A DNA stretch of 54,734 bases from an archaeon (GTDB lineage: Archaea; Asgardarchaeota; Thorarchaeia; Thorarchaeales; Thorarchaeaceae): contig JAJRWI010000071.1 of the NCBI GenBank assembly GCA_024276825.1, positions 1 through 54,734 of the forward strand, written 5' to 3'. The notes beneath the pieces were generated by a model, which had not been told where the DNA came from, searched no databases, and saw only the letters and a list, made by a program, of their open reading frames with translations. Of this stretch, positions 7,178-14,852 are shown piece by piece (positions within the stretch are counted from its first letter, which is position 1; the number at the start of each line of letters is the position of its first letter). The position numbers were made by a program, and so were the translations under genes.

Positions 7178-9146
7178 CAAAGAGAACGAAAGGCCTCGAA
7201 TCGGAGTGTTCGTCTGCCACTGTGGTGAGAACATAGCTGGCAAATTGGACGTGGAGGAAGTGGCAGAGTTTGCTGCAGGACTTCCGAATGTGGAGTTCTC
7301 CACCGATAATCTATTCATGTGTTCGAAACAGGGTGTGGAACTTCTTAAGGAAGCGGTTAGAAGGCATAAACTGAATCGAACTGTGGTAGCATCTTGTTCT
7401 GTTGAACAGCACTGGCCCACCTTTGCAAGAGCTGTCGAGGAAATGGGACTCAACCCACACATGCATGAGCAGGTCAACATTCGAGAGTGGGTGTCATGGG
7501 TTACGAATGATTGGGACAACGCCACTGAGAAAGCGAAAAGTGCGGTGGCAGCAGGAGTAAAAATGGCTGCTTTAAAAGAGCCCATAGAAACCCAAAAGCT
7601 CGATGTTGTGAAGAAGGTCATGGTTATTGGTGCAGGTGTTGCAGGTCTCAGGGCAGCAATGGACCTTGCAGAACTGGGCATACCTGTTGTCCTAGTTGAG
7701 AAGGAGCCATCAATTGGTGGCCACATGACCATGTTGAACAAGACCTTTCCAACTGACGAGTGTCCCATGTGTACATTGAGCCCTCTCCTAAATGGCGTTG
7801 CGAATCATCCTGACATAGAGATTCTGACATTGAGTGAGGTTTCAAAAGTGGAAGGGTCTGTTGGCAACTTTGTTGTGGAGGTTACCACCAAACCACGTTA
7901 TGTGCATGACAACTGCACCTCTTGTGGTCGTTGCTCAGAGGTGTGTCCTGTTGAGTTTCCCAATGAGTGGGACATGGGCTTTGGCATGAGAAAGGCAATC
8001 TATAAGCCATATCCTCAGGCAATACCTTCAACCTTCACAAGGGACAAGAAGCATTGCATAGAATGCGGGCTCTGCGAGATAGTATGTCCCGTGCAGGCAG
8101 TCGACTTCTCAATGAAGAAGGAAAAAAGGGAGTTCAATGTGGGAGCTATTGTAGTTGCCACAGGATACGAACAATATGACCCTGTGGAGATCACAGCTTA
8201 TCATTATGATCACCCCAACATCATTACTCAATTAGAACTAGAGAGGATGCTTGCTCCTACAACTCTAACAAAGGGGAAGATCCTCCGACCTTCCGATGGA
8301 AAAGTGCCGGAGTCGGTTGTAATCATTCAATGTGTAGGTTCTCGAAATGACCAAGTGGGCAATGCCTACTGTACTGGTGTTTGCTGCATGTACGCCCTGA
8401 AGAATGCAGGGATAATTAAGGAGCATCTTCCCAACACGGATGTTTACATATGTTACATTGACATAAGAGCACCAGGCCTTTACTATGAGGAGTACTACAA
8501 GAAGGCACAGGAAAAGGGGATAATATTCATCAGAGGACGTCCATCAAATATCGAGCCTGATCCATATGAAGAAAAGCTTACAGTGTTTGTTGAGGATACA
8601 TTCACAGGAGAACCCGTCGAGATTGAAGCGGACATGGTGATTCTGTCTGCAGGAATGATTGCACCCAAAGGCTTTGGAAAGCTCGGAGGAAAGCTGGGAC
8701 TTTTAAGGGCCAAAGAGGGATTCGCAAAGGAGTACCACATCAAGATGGGTCCAATGAGATCCAGTAGGGAGGGCGTCTTGCTTGCAGGCACAATTCAGGG
8801 GCCAAGGGATATAACAAAGACTGTTGCACATGCAGGAGCTGCAGCATCAGCAGCGGCACAGATACTTGTTAAGGGTTTTCTGGAGAAGCGTCTTGATACT
8901 GCAATCGTTGACAAAGACCTTTGCATCAAATGCCTTGCATGTTCGACTGTTTGCAATCCTGGTGCGATTGATGTTGATGTGGATGGATATGCCTTTGTCA
9001 ATGACACAGCGTGCAAGAGTTGTGGCACTTGTGCAGGTGCTTGTCCGACAGGGGCAATCCAGATCAGAAACTTCAGAGATGCACAATTGAAAGAAGAAGT
9101 CATAGGACTTCTCGAATACAACAGACTGGTGGGTGCTGCACAATGA
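7170..9146 (+). CDS. hdrA: Heterodisulfide reductase subunit A-like flavoprotein (electron-bifurcating core)
   Basis: About 658 residues. Order seen: the N-terminal RIGVFVCHCGENIAG segment (about 10-24); the FAD site VMVIGAGVAGLRAAMDLAE (about 150-168); a GGHMTMLN and CPMC stretch; two central ferredoxin motifs, CTSCGRCSEVCP (about 249) and CIECGLCEIVCP (about 296); and a C-terminal ferredoxin pair, CIKCLACSTVCNPG (about 585) and CKSCGTCAGACP (about 615). This is full-length HdrA. In the family it bifurcates electrons from H2, formate or F420H2 to ferredoxin and the disulfide. The start is read as a CTG on ribosome-binding-site grounds; the conservative alternative is GTG 7206. Its stop overlaps the next start (ATGA at 9143), so HdrA and MvhD are coupled. 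Confidence 0.9.
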   Translation: MTDKENERPRIGVFVCHCGENIAGKLDVEEVAEFAAGLPNVEFSTDNLFMCSKQGVELLKEAVRRHKLNRTVVASCSVEQHWPTFARAVEEMGLNPHMHEQVNIREWVSWVTNDWDNATEKAKSAVAAGVKMAALKEPIETQKLDVVKKVMVIGAGVAGLRAAMDLAELGIPVVLVEKEPSIGGHMTMLNKTFPTDECPMCTLSPLLNGVANHPDIEILTLSEVSKVEGSVGNFVVEVTTKPRYVHDNCTSCGRCSEVCPVEFPNEWDMGFGMRKAIYKPYPQAIPSTFTRDKKHCIECGLCEIVCPVQAVDFSMKKEKREFNVGAIVVATGYEQYDPVEITAYHYDHPNIITQLELERMLAPTTLTKGKILRPSDGKVPESVVIIQCVGSRNDQVGNAYCTGVCCMYALKNAGIIKEHLPNTDVYICYIDIRAPGLYYEEYYKKAQEKGIIFIRGRPSNIEPDPYEEKLTVFVEDTFTGEPVEIEADMVILSAGMIAPKGFGKLGGKLGLLRAKEGFAKEYHIKMGPMRSSREGVLLAGTIQGPRDITKTVAHAGAAASAAAQILVKGFLEKRLDTAIVDKDLCIKCLACSTVCNPGAIDVDVDGYAFVNDTACKSCGTCAGACPTGAIQIRNFRDAQLKEEVIGLLEYNRLVGAAQ

Positions 9147-9538
9147 TAATTGCATTTGCTTGCGAAAACTGCGCACAGGGCTCTGCAAACACAGCAGGCG
9201 TGCTGAGAATGAAATATGATCATCGCATCAAAATTGTAAGAGTGCCATGTGCTGGGAGAGTCGGTCCCAGACAGATAATAGAGGCTCTGAATAATGGTGC
9301 AGACTCTGTAGCGATCATTGGTTGTTGCTTTGGTGCCTGTCATTACAATGATGGCAACCTGATCACTCTTCGAAGGGTCAAGGCAATGAAGAGGATGTTC
9401 GAGGAGCTTGGCTTTGATCCTGACATGGTGAATATGTACACTGCAAGAGCTGCTGAAGGCGACACTATTGTTGGTGATTTTGAAGATATGAGTGCCAAGA
9501 CAGATGCTATGTTGAGTAAGGAGGTTTCAAATGAATGA
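9143..9538 (+). CDS. mvhD: MvhD/FrhD-type iron-sulfur (hydrogenase delta) subunit
   Basis: A 131-residue protein starting at the ATG that overlaps the hdrA stop. It has the MvhD pattern: FACENCAQGSANTAG near the N-terminus (about 5-19), VRVPCAGRVGP (about 32-42), and IIGCCFGACHYNDGN (about 59-73), where cysteines bind the [2Fe-2S] cluster that links HdrA to its electron-donor module. It is the normal bridge between HdrA and a hydrogenase, formate dehydrogenase or F420-oxidising module, which fits the next two genes. AGGAGGT before the downstream gene lies inside its 3' end. Confidence 0.9.
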   Translation: MIIAFACENCAQGSANTAGVLRMKYDHRIKIVRVPCAGRVGPRQIIEALNNGADSVAIIGCCFGACHYNDGNLITLRRVKAMKRMFEELGFDPDMVNMYTARAAEGDTIVGDFEDMSAKTDAMLSKEVSNE

Positions 9539-10794
9539 GTAAAATGAAGGTCCTTGTCAGGCAACTCAATGGCTGCAACCGGTGTGCTTGGCATCTACTG
9601 GCACTCGAGAGTTTTGATAGCATTTCACTTATCGGACACAGTCTGTTAGGAAATAATGATAACAATGAGAGAGTAGATGCAGTGATCCTCACTGGATTTG
9701 CAACCCGCAAAGACAGGGAGATGCTAGAAGGTTTCAGAGATAGGGCCGATCTAATTGCTTTATTCGGTACTTGTCCCTATACGGGTGGCATTTTTGGGCT
9801 TGCAAATCAACGTGGAGCATCAGTTCTCCCTGTTGAAGACCTTATTAAAGTAGACATGAATATCGCAGGGTGTCCACCAGGCGTTGGCACTTTAATCGAA
9901 ACACTCACGAAAGGCACTTCAACATTAATGAGCCCTCTCTGTTCGACCTGTAACCGAGAGTTTCAAAAGCAGTATCTCAAAGAGATTATCCATACTCCCT
10001 CATGGGATGATTCCACCACCTGTTTCAACAATCAAGGCCTTCCTTGTAGTGGTGTGGTTTCTGCTGAATGTGCTCAACGTTGCATAGACTTCAACACACC
10101 CTGTAGAGGATGTGTACCTAATGTCAATGATTCTGGACCTGGAGCTTTGGGATACTTCACCTCTCTGGCAGGACAGATGGATGTTGATACAAAGGCTACT
10201 GAATGGACTACTGATATGCTTGGGGACAAGCCCGATGAGATCACGAAAGGAATTCCTGATGTTGTTGGCACATTCTTTAGATATACATTAGCTCACGATT
10301 TTAAGAGAGCAGGGAGATTACCAACAACAGGTGGCCTTTGTTCAGACATAATGACGGGACGTTTGATTCAGGAGGCCCCTCAGATTGCTGCAACAATATA
10401 TGGTTCTCGGGGAATCTCGGTGGCATTGACTCTGATTGAGGCATATGAAAATGCAATTGGAGTGGAGCCATCGGAAAAGACAAGAGAGATACGCAGTGAA
10501 TTGAGAAAGATTCAGGCAACATGGACTAAATTGGAGAGAAAGCCCGATAGTAAGCGCTTTGCAGAAATTGTCAAGGCGCTCAAGACCTTTGCAGGAAATG
10601 AGGTGCTCTCCAATGTTTACTTTTCAGGATTCAAGGTTCCACTAAAGGATGTCGAATACACATTCGATGCATATTCCATCAGAGAGATTGATTGGAAGGC
10701 CGCATCAGGATATGCTGAAGATGAAAACTGTAAGGTCAGCATAACTGTAGATGATAGAGGGATAATTAGGGAGTGGTCTTGTGAGCTTCGATGA
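9535..10794 (+). CDS. [NiFe]-hydrogenase small-subunit-like protein with a C-terminal extension and no large subunit
   Basis: A 419-residue protein. Its first half matches the small subunit (MvhG/FrhG type): GCNRC at residues 13-17, GTCPYTGG with Cys 80, and a GCPPG motif with Cys 113 would hold the proximal [4Fe-4S] cluster. Further cysteines (CSTC about 136-139, and PCSG, ECAQRC, PCRGC between about 169 and 196) match the extra cluster region of MvhG. From about residue 230 the protein continues for almost 190 residues with no hydrogenase motif I know. No large subunit (no RxCGxC or DPCxxC motif) is encoded in the window, so it cannot form an active hydrogenase alone; it more likely acts as an electron wire to HdrA. 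The start ATG overlaps the mvhD stop. Confidence 0.75.
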   Translation: MSKMKVLVRQLNGCNRCAWHLLALESFDSISLIGHSLLGNNDNNERVDAVILTGFATRKDREMLEGFRDRADLIALFGTCPYTGGIFGLANQRGASVLPVEDLIKVDMNIAGCPPGVGTLIETLTKGTSTLMSPLCSTCNREFQKQYLKEIIHTPSWDDSTTCFNNQGLPCSGVVSAECAQRCIDFNTPCRGCVPNVNDSGPGALGYFTSLAGQMDVDTKATEWTTDMLGDKPDEITKGIPDVVGTFFRYTLAHDFKRAGRLPTTGGLCSDIMTGRLIQEAPQIAATIYGSRGISVALTLIEAYENAIGVEPSEKTREIRSELRKIQATWTKLERKPDSKRFAEIVKALKTFAGNEVLSNVYFSGFKVPLKDVEYTFDAYSIREIDWKAASGYAEDENCKVSITVDDRGIIREWSCELR

Positions 10795-11824
10795 ACTAAA
10801 TGCACATGTGATAGATGCAGGACTATGCGAGGGTTGTGGGCTCTGTGTGGGTGCCTGCAAAGCAATAACCATAGAAGAAGGAGTTCCGCAACTTACAGGG
10901 AGATGTGTCCTGAAATCAGGTGCAAATGAGTGCGGACTCTGCTTCGAATTATGTCCACAGGCACATCCTGAAACCATTCAGGAAGATGTGATTGATAGTG
11001 TCATTACTGCTGTCTCGGTGAGGACCAAGGATAAGACAATTGCAGAAAAAACATCAAATGGTGGATTCGTAACCACTCTTTTCAAATATCTTCTTGAAAA
11101 AAGCAAGGTAAATGCAATTGTCGCAACAACGGGCGAGAAATACGCACCCCAAGGAACTGTTATCGATGACCTAAAGGAGCTTGATGAAACCATTGGCACC
11201 AGGTATTCTGAGTCTGGCGTAATGATAAGTCTCTTTGATGCAATTCGCAAACACAGGAGTAGAGTTGCAGTGGTTGGACTCCCTTGCGAACTTCGTGGTG
11301 TGTCCAGACTGGAACAGCGTATTAGTACAAATGTCATCAAGATTGGACTGTTTTGCACAAACAATCAGAGGGTTGATAAGAACGGAAAAAAGGTCAAGAT
11401 GAGCTCATGTGAGCACTGTACCGATTTCATAGCGACTCATGCTGACATTTCTGCTGGATTTGCAGGCAGTCAAAAAGGATTCACCTCGGTCATTGCTCTG
11501 ACTAACAAGGGCAATGAACTCTTGAATGAGTTGTTAAATGCTGAACTCTTTGAAACCGCAGAGGTCAGTTTTGACAAGATCAAAGCCGCACAAGCACGCA
11601 AGTTGAAGCGTGAAGCAGCTGAGATCACGCCCTCCCTGAGGGAGCGTGTTTTTGAGGAACTGAAACAATCAGGTCCTCTTGAAATAAAGACCTTGGCAGC
11701 GAGGCTCAACGCCCCATCTGATAAGGTCTTATATCATGTGCTTGTCCTTCAAGATCTTGGCAATGTGATACCTGTTGAGGACAAGCAGGACCCATATTCA
11801 ATATCATGGCAAGCAATCATGTAA
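10781..11824 (+). CDS. FrhB/FdhB-like F420-oxidising flavoprotein with a C-terminal winged-helix extension
   Basis: A 347-residue protein. The N-terminus has ferredoxin-type cysteines, CEGCGLCVGAC (about 15-25) and CGLCFELCP (about 49-57). The middle has FrhB features: NGGFVTTLFKYLLE (about 94-107), GLPCELRG (about 168-175), a GLFCTNN segment and SSCEHCTDF (about 210-218). In FrhB-type proteins these bind FAD and Fe-S clusters and oxidise or reduce F420. After about residue 280 there is an extra segment (SLRERVFEELKQS, IKTLAARLNAPSDKVLYHVLVLQDLGNV) that looks like a winged-helix domain, unusual for FrhB. The GTG start overlaps the preceding gene by 14 bases. It probably supplies electrons from F420H2, or takes them to F420, in the Hdr complex. 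Confidence 0.8.
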   Translation: MSFDELNAHVIDAGLCEGCGLCVGACKAITIEEGVPQLTGRCVLKSGANECGLCFELCPQAHPETIQEDVIDSVITAVSVRTKDKTIAEKTSNGGFVTTLFKYLLEKSKVNAIVATTGEKYAPQGTVIDDLKELDETIGTRYSESGVMISLFDAIRKHRSRVAVVGLPCELRGVSRLEQRISTNVIKIGLFCTNNQRVDKNGKKVKMSSCEHCTDFIATHADISAGFAGSQKGFTSVIALTNKGNELLNELLNAELFETAEVSFDKIKAAQARKLKREAAEITPSLRERVFEELKQSGPLEIKTLAARLNAPSDKVLYHVLVLQDLGNVIPVEDKQDPYSISWQAIM

Positions 11825-11839
11825 AAGGAGTGAAAGAAA

Positions 11840-12073
11840 ATGGATTATGATGAAGAACTCGATGTACGTGGACAAGTATGTCCTTATCCAGCACTTAGAA
11901 CCAAAAAGGCTCTCATGAAGATGGCACCTGGTAAGGTCTTGAGAGTACTCATTGATCATCCACCTGCTGTTGACTCTGTTCAGCGGGAGATTGCAAAGAC
12001 CAAGAATGAGTTTCTTGGTGTTGAGGAAGAGGATGATGATGAGTGGGCGTTATACTTCAGGTGCGTGAAGTAG
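11840..12073 (+). CDS. tusA: TusA/SirA-family sulfur carrier
   Basis: A 77-residue protein with the family signature DVRGQVCPYPALRTKKAL (about residues 8-25). The CPYP cysteine is the persulfide-carrying residue. Length and the C-terminal strand (WALYFRCVK) are normal for TusA. It starts at ATG 11840 after AAAGGAGTG, 15 bases after the FrhB-like gene, and is followed 10 bases later by dsrE. TusA normally hands sulfur to or takes it from DsrE-type proteins, so it is the likely shuttle between them and the Hdr subunits. Confidence 0.93.
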   Translation: MDYDEELDVRGQVCPYPALRTKKALMKMAPGKVLRVLIDHPPAVDSVQREIAKTKNEFLGVEEEDDDEWALYFRCVK

Positions 12074-12083
12074 GCGAGAGACC

Positions 12084-12452
12084 TTGGCAAAACTTGCATT
12101 TGTGGTTCAGACGGAGCCCTACAAGTTCGAGGCAATTGATACTATGTTGAATATGATTGATGCAGCTAAGAGGGCAGGACACGAGATACTCGGAGTGTTC
12201 TTTTTTGGCTCTGGTGTCTATTCATTGCAGAAGCACATAGATCCTGGAGTCACCGTACGAAACCTCATTGAGAAGATCAAAGAAAAAGTCGCTTCTGAAG
12301 GGGTCACCCTCATTGGCTGCACTACATGGATGTCAATGGATGGGATCTGCAATGAGAATAGAATGGAAGGTGTCAAGGTTGAAGGTCTCGGTGCACTGAC
12401 CGAGATTGCTGTTAAAGCAGACAAGCTGATTGTCTTTGGTCCTGGAGTGTGA
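12084..12452 (+). CDS. DsrE/TusD-like protein (first of a DsrEFH set)
   Basis: A 122-residue DsrE-superfamily protein starting with TTG at 12084. It has an opening strand LAFVVQTEPYKFEAIDTM, a VFFFGSGVYSLQ segment (about 38-49) at the usual DGVY position, and a cysteine in LIGCTTWMSMDGI (about 76-88), matching the reactive cysteine region of DsrE/TusD. It is followed by DsrF-like and DsrH-like genes in the order found in dsrEFH and tusDCB operons. It overlaps the next gene by one base (TGATG). Its motif differs from the CGLC of the two other cysteine-bearing DsrE proteins here, so it may serve a different partner. Confidence 0.85.
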   Translation: MAKLAFVVQTEPYKFEAIDTMLNMIDAAKRAGHEILGVFFFGSGVYSLQKHIDPGVTVRNLIEKIKEKVASEGVTLIGCTTWMSMDGICNENRMEGVKVEGLGALTEIAVKADKLIVFGPGV

Positions 12453-12823
12453 TGGCAATGAAATCAATTCTAATATGTTGCGATAAATCACCTCATGGAA
12501 CCAATATAACAGCGGAAGCTCTCAGGATTGCCTCGGGATTTCTGGGCCTTGGACCAACAATTGACTGCAAGATTGTATTTGATGAGGATGCAGTGTATTT
12601 CCTTGTCAAGAACACTAATACTGGTGGTCTTAAAGTAGATCCGCTCACTGAACCCCTAGAACTCCTCGATTTGGTGGATGCAGAGATCTTTGTGATTGAG
12701 AGAGCATTGAAAGAACGCGGTCTTACCAGAGAAGACTTGATCGACTACTCAAATCTGAACATCATTACAACAGCAGAGTTAGCTCGCATTGTCATGGGGG
12801 TTTCTACAGCATTTCACATGTGA
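12452..12823 (+). CDS. DsrF/TusC-like protein
   Basis: A 123-residue protein from ATG 12452 (GTG 12449 and ATG 12458 are alternatives; GGAG at 12444-12447 fits 12452 best). It opens MKSILICCDKSPHGTN, has FDEDAVYFLVK at the DGVY position (about 46-56), and the late FVIERALKERGLTREDL segment (about 86-102), which lacks the cysteine of DsrE, as in DsrF/TusC. In the characterised DsrEFH/TusBCD hexamers this subunit is structural. The twin cysteine near the N-terminus (ICC) is not a standard feature. It lies between the DsrE-like and DsrH-like genes. Confidence 0.85.
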   Translation: MAMKSILICCDKSPHGTNITAEALRIASGFLGLGPTIDCKIVFDEDAVYFLVKNTNTGGLKVDPLTEPLELLDLVDAEIFVIERALKERGLTREDLIDYSNLNIITTAELARIVMGVSTAFHM

Positions 12824-12839
12824 TGCAGGAGGTACTACA

Positions 12840-13175
12840 ATGAAACTTGACCTGCTCTATCTATTTGGGTTTAGTCCGAGAATAACTGATAGACTCAACA
12901 AACTTCAGGGGTTCATATCTCATCAAATAAAGGCTGGAAAGACCGTGGGCATTGCATTTCTCCATGATGGTGTTGTCGGAGCTGGTCCAGGTGGCAGTTG
13001 TCCTGACTCGGTCATTGGCATACTCAAGAATGGAGTTAGGATCTTTGCCTTGGGACCTGACCTCGATGCAAGGGGTTTCAAAGACAAACAGTTGGAGAAA
13101 GGAATTCAGAGAATCAATTATGATGAGCTGATGCAACTCATTGTTGATTCAACTACTCTATGTTCATGGATGTGA
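12840..13175 (+). CDS. DsrH/TusB-like protein
   Basis: A 111-residue protein. The start is ATG 12840 because AGGAGGT (12827-12833) lies six bases before it; an earlier in-frame ATG overlaps dsrF and lacks this signal. It has the short DsrH layout: LYLFGFSPRITDRL at the start, VGIAFLHDGVVGAG (about 36-49), and RIFALGPDLDARGF (about 66-79), the usual DsrH segment before the last helix. It completes a DsrE-DsrF-DsrH set. A CPDS motif at about 54-57 is extra, and a C-terminal Cys-Ser-Trp-Met end is present. Confidence 0.8.
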   Translation: MKLDLLYLFGFSPRITDRLNKLQGFISHQIKAGKTVGIAFLHDGVVGAGPGGSCPDSVIGILKNGVRIFALGPDLDARGFKDKQLEKGIQRINYDELMQLIVDSTTLCSWM

Positions 13176-13236
13176 AAGAATGACTTATAGGGAATATCAA
13201 GGATTCTATACAAGTTAGATAATTAGGGTGGACAAA

Positions 13237-13644
13237 ATGACTGAGAAAATCTATGTTATCAGTTGCAGCCAAGATCTGGCTGGAATGGGGATTGATAGAA
13301 TGCGAAAGTCTGTTGAGGGACTTGAAGAGGCAGAAATCGCATTAGACTGGAGCAGGGTGCGTATTGTTCCTGTTATAGCCGCAGAAAAGACTGCATTTCA
13401 AGAGAATGAAACACACATTGTTCAGATCAAACCAATCAAGATCCCTGCTTATGCCATTGTCTTCCAATCATTTTATGGAGTCAATGGAATGGGACACCTG
13501 TTTTGCATTGGAGCTCTAACTTTCAAGAGATATGATGAGGAGAGGGAGGCTCATGTTGCAATGTTTCAGTCGAGAATAAGAGCCTCAGTACTACCAGGTG
13601 ACCTCCTTGGTCAAGTCCTGATAGTACCAGCGAAACGCACATGA
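13237..13644 (+). CDS. Small protein resembling archaeal DUF22
   Basis: A 135-residue soluble protein. From ATG 13237 (GTG 13228 is an alternative) it contains VRIVPVIAAEK (about 41-51), VQIKPIKIPAYAIV (about 63-76), GMGHLFCIGAL (about 84-94) and PGDLLGQVLIVPA (about 120-132). This mostly-beta pattern resembles the archaeal domain DUF22; that is from memory and tentative. It follows dsrH after about 60 bases and ends 2 bases before the convergent second dsrH gene. Location suggests a role in the same sulfur-handling operon, but no function is known to me. Confidence 0.6.
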   Translation: MTEKIYVISCSQDLAGMGIDRMRKSVEGLEEAEIALDWSRVRIVPVIAAEKTAFQENETHIVQIKPIKIPAYAIVFQSFYGVNGMGHLFCIGALTFKRYDEEREAHVAMFQSRIRASVLPGDLLGQVLIVPAKRT

Positions 13645-13646
13645 CA

Positions 13647-13946
13647 TCATGCTGTTATGACTTTGTCATATTGTTCCATAATCAGATCGACCATTCCTGA
13701 ATAGTCGACCAACTCAGCGGGAATGACCAATCGGTCAGAAATCCCGCGCTCCTCAATATGATCTTTTAATGCATAGACCTTTACTGCGAGGTCTTTCAAT
13801 TCTGCTGAGTGTGGACAACCCTTATCTAGAAGGTATGTCCCATCCTGAACTAATAGCAGCGCTATTTCTTGATTCGCCTTTTTTAGAGACTCGGTTATCT
13901 CTCTAAGGGTTTCACATTCATGAGATAGCCAGATTAGATACTTCAT
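13647..13946 (-). CDS. DsrH/TusB-like protein (second set)
   Basis: A 99-residue protein, last gene of a minus-strand DsrE-DsrF-DsrH operon. It has the clear DsrH form: ALLLVQDGTYLLDKG (about 28-42), VYALKDHIEERGI (about 57-69, the usual DsrH segment) and DYSGMVDLIMEQYDKVITA at the C-terminus. It is closer to textbook TusB than the plus-strand copy. Its stop lies 2 bases from the stop of the DUF22-like gene, so the two operons are tightly convergent with no room for a hairpin terminator between them. Confidence 0.87.
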   Translation of the reverse strand: MKYLIWLSHECETLREITESLKKANQEIALLLVQDGTYLLDKGCPHSAELKDLAVKVYALKDHIEERGISDRLVIPAELVDYSGMVDLIMEQYDKVITA

Positions 13947-13957
13947 TTCATATCCTC

Positions 13958-14308
13958 CTAAAATGTAATTACGACCTCATTTTCAATAAAGGCCTTAGCA
14001 ATTCCATTTTCATCTAGAATTTCTACACCTTCAAAGATCTCGTCGTCAGAGATACCTCGTTCCTCCAGAGACCTCTTGCTAACTGTTATCCGTCCATCAA
14101 AACTCTCGTATGTGGATTTGAACATCATAATGGGCTTTGCGTCCATGTTCTTCAGTAGAGCATACACGCCATCACCCATGAACAACATCTGCGGCTCATG
14201 GTCCATTCCAATCATGCCAACTGCTGCACGCCAACCCTCAAAGTTGATAATCTTTCCAAACGGTCTGCTTCGAATAAGAACCAATACTTTTCGCTCTGTA
14301 AACTCCAT
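13958..14308 (-). CDS. DsrF/TusC-like protein (second set)
   Basis: A 116-residue protein. The start is the ATG at 14308 because GGTGAT right at the end of the preceding gene (14313-14318) is well spaced from it; GTG 14317 and ATG 14314 overlap that site. It has KVLVLIRSRPFGK at the start, MLFMGDGVYALLKN (about 42-55) and ITVSKRSLEERGISDDEI (about 73-90), with no cysteine at the DsrE catalytic position, as expected of TusC/DsrF. It sits between dsrE and dsrH of the second set. Confidence 0.85.
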   Translation of the reverse strand: MEFTERKVLVLIRSRPFGKIINFEGWRAAVGMIGMDHEPQMLFMGDGVYALLKNMDAKPIMMFKSTYESFDGRITVSKRSLEERGISDDEIFEGVEILDENGIAKAFIENEVVITF

Positions 14309-14317
14309 TATCATCAC

Positions 14318-14683
14318 CTATAATGAGAATGTTATGAATCTGTCAACCTCACCAATAATCTCTGCAAACTCTGTGAGTCCCGAAACCTCTACAACATCGA
14401 CGAAGTCAGAACCAGTTTGATCAAAGCCGCGAGCAGCGGTGCATAGGCCACAGGCTTGGAATTCAGCACCGAGATCAGCCAGTTCTTGTAAACGTTGGTT
14501 CATTGGCACATCAGGGTCTGGTTCCTGATCCAGCTTTGCATTGTTGACTCCATCTACAAACAGAAAGATCTTGACTCCATACCCCTTCTCGAGAGCAGTC
14601 CTTGCCAATTCGTATAAGGTATGGCTGTTTTGGTATGTATATGGAGATGATAGTAAAAGAAATCCTAATATTTTCTTCTCCAT
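14318..14683 (-). CDS. DsrE/TusD-like protein with CGLC motif (second set)
   Basis: A 121-residue protein, first gene of the minus-strand set. It has ILGFLLLSSPYTYQ at the start, VKIFLFVDGVNNAKLD (about 36-51) at the DGVY position, and FQACGLCTAARGF (about 75-87), which carries the reactive cysteine of DsrE/TusD in the same CGLC context as the lone DsrE at 5391. GGTGA lies a few bases upstream of its ATG. A TATA-like AATTTTTAA sequence on the minus strand near 14722-14733 could drive the operon. The three genes are nearly end to end and probably form a hexameric complex. Confidence 0.87.
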   Translation of the reverse strand: MEKKILGFLLLSSPYTYQNSHTLYELARTALEKGYGVKIFLFVDGVNNAKLDQEPDPDVPMNQRLQELADLGAEFQACGLCTAARGFDQTGSDFVDVVEVSGLTEFAEIIGEVDRFITFSL

Positions 14684-14852
14684 GATTGTTTCACCGTAGA
14701 TATTTCAGCAAAACAAGGGGATTAAAAATTTGTCCAAATGGATAATTCAAGTGTACACAATCGAACACTAATTGGAATTAAAGTCTATCTTCTGAAACTT
14801 CCCCGAGGTCATGCTTGTACGACCTTGAGCATATCATGTTATGATGTTTATG

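Noticed and set aside
5391..14683. The Hdr/Dsr locus as a reverse Dsr sulfite-reductase or standard sHdr operon
   Set aside because: No dsrAB, dsrC, lipoate-binding protein or second hdrB/hdrC copy is present, and MvhD and FrhB are not parts of those pathways.
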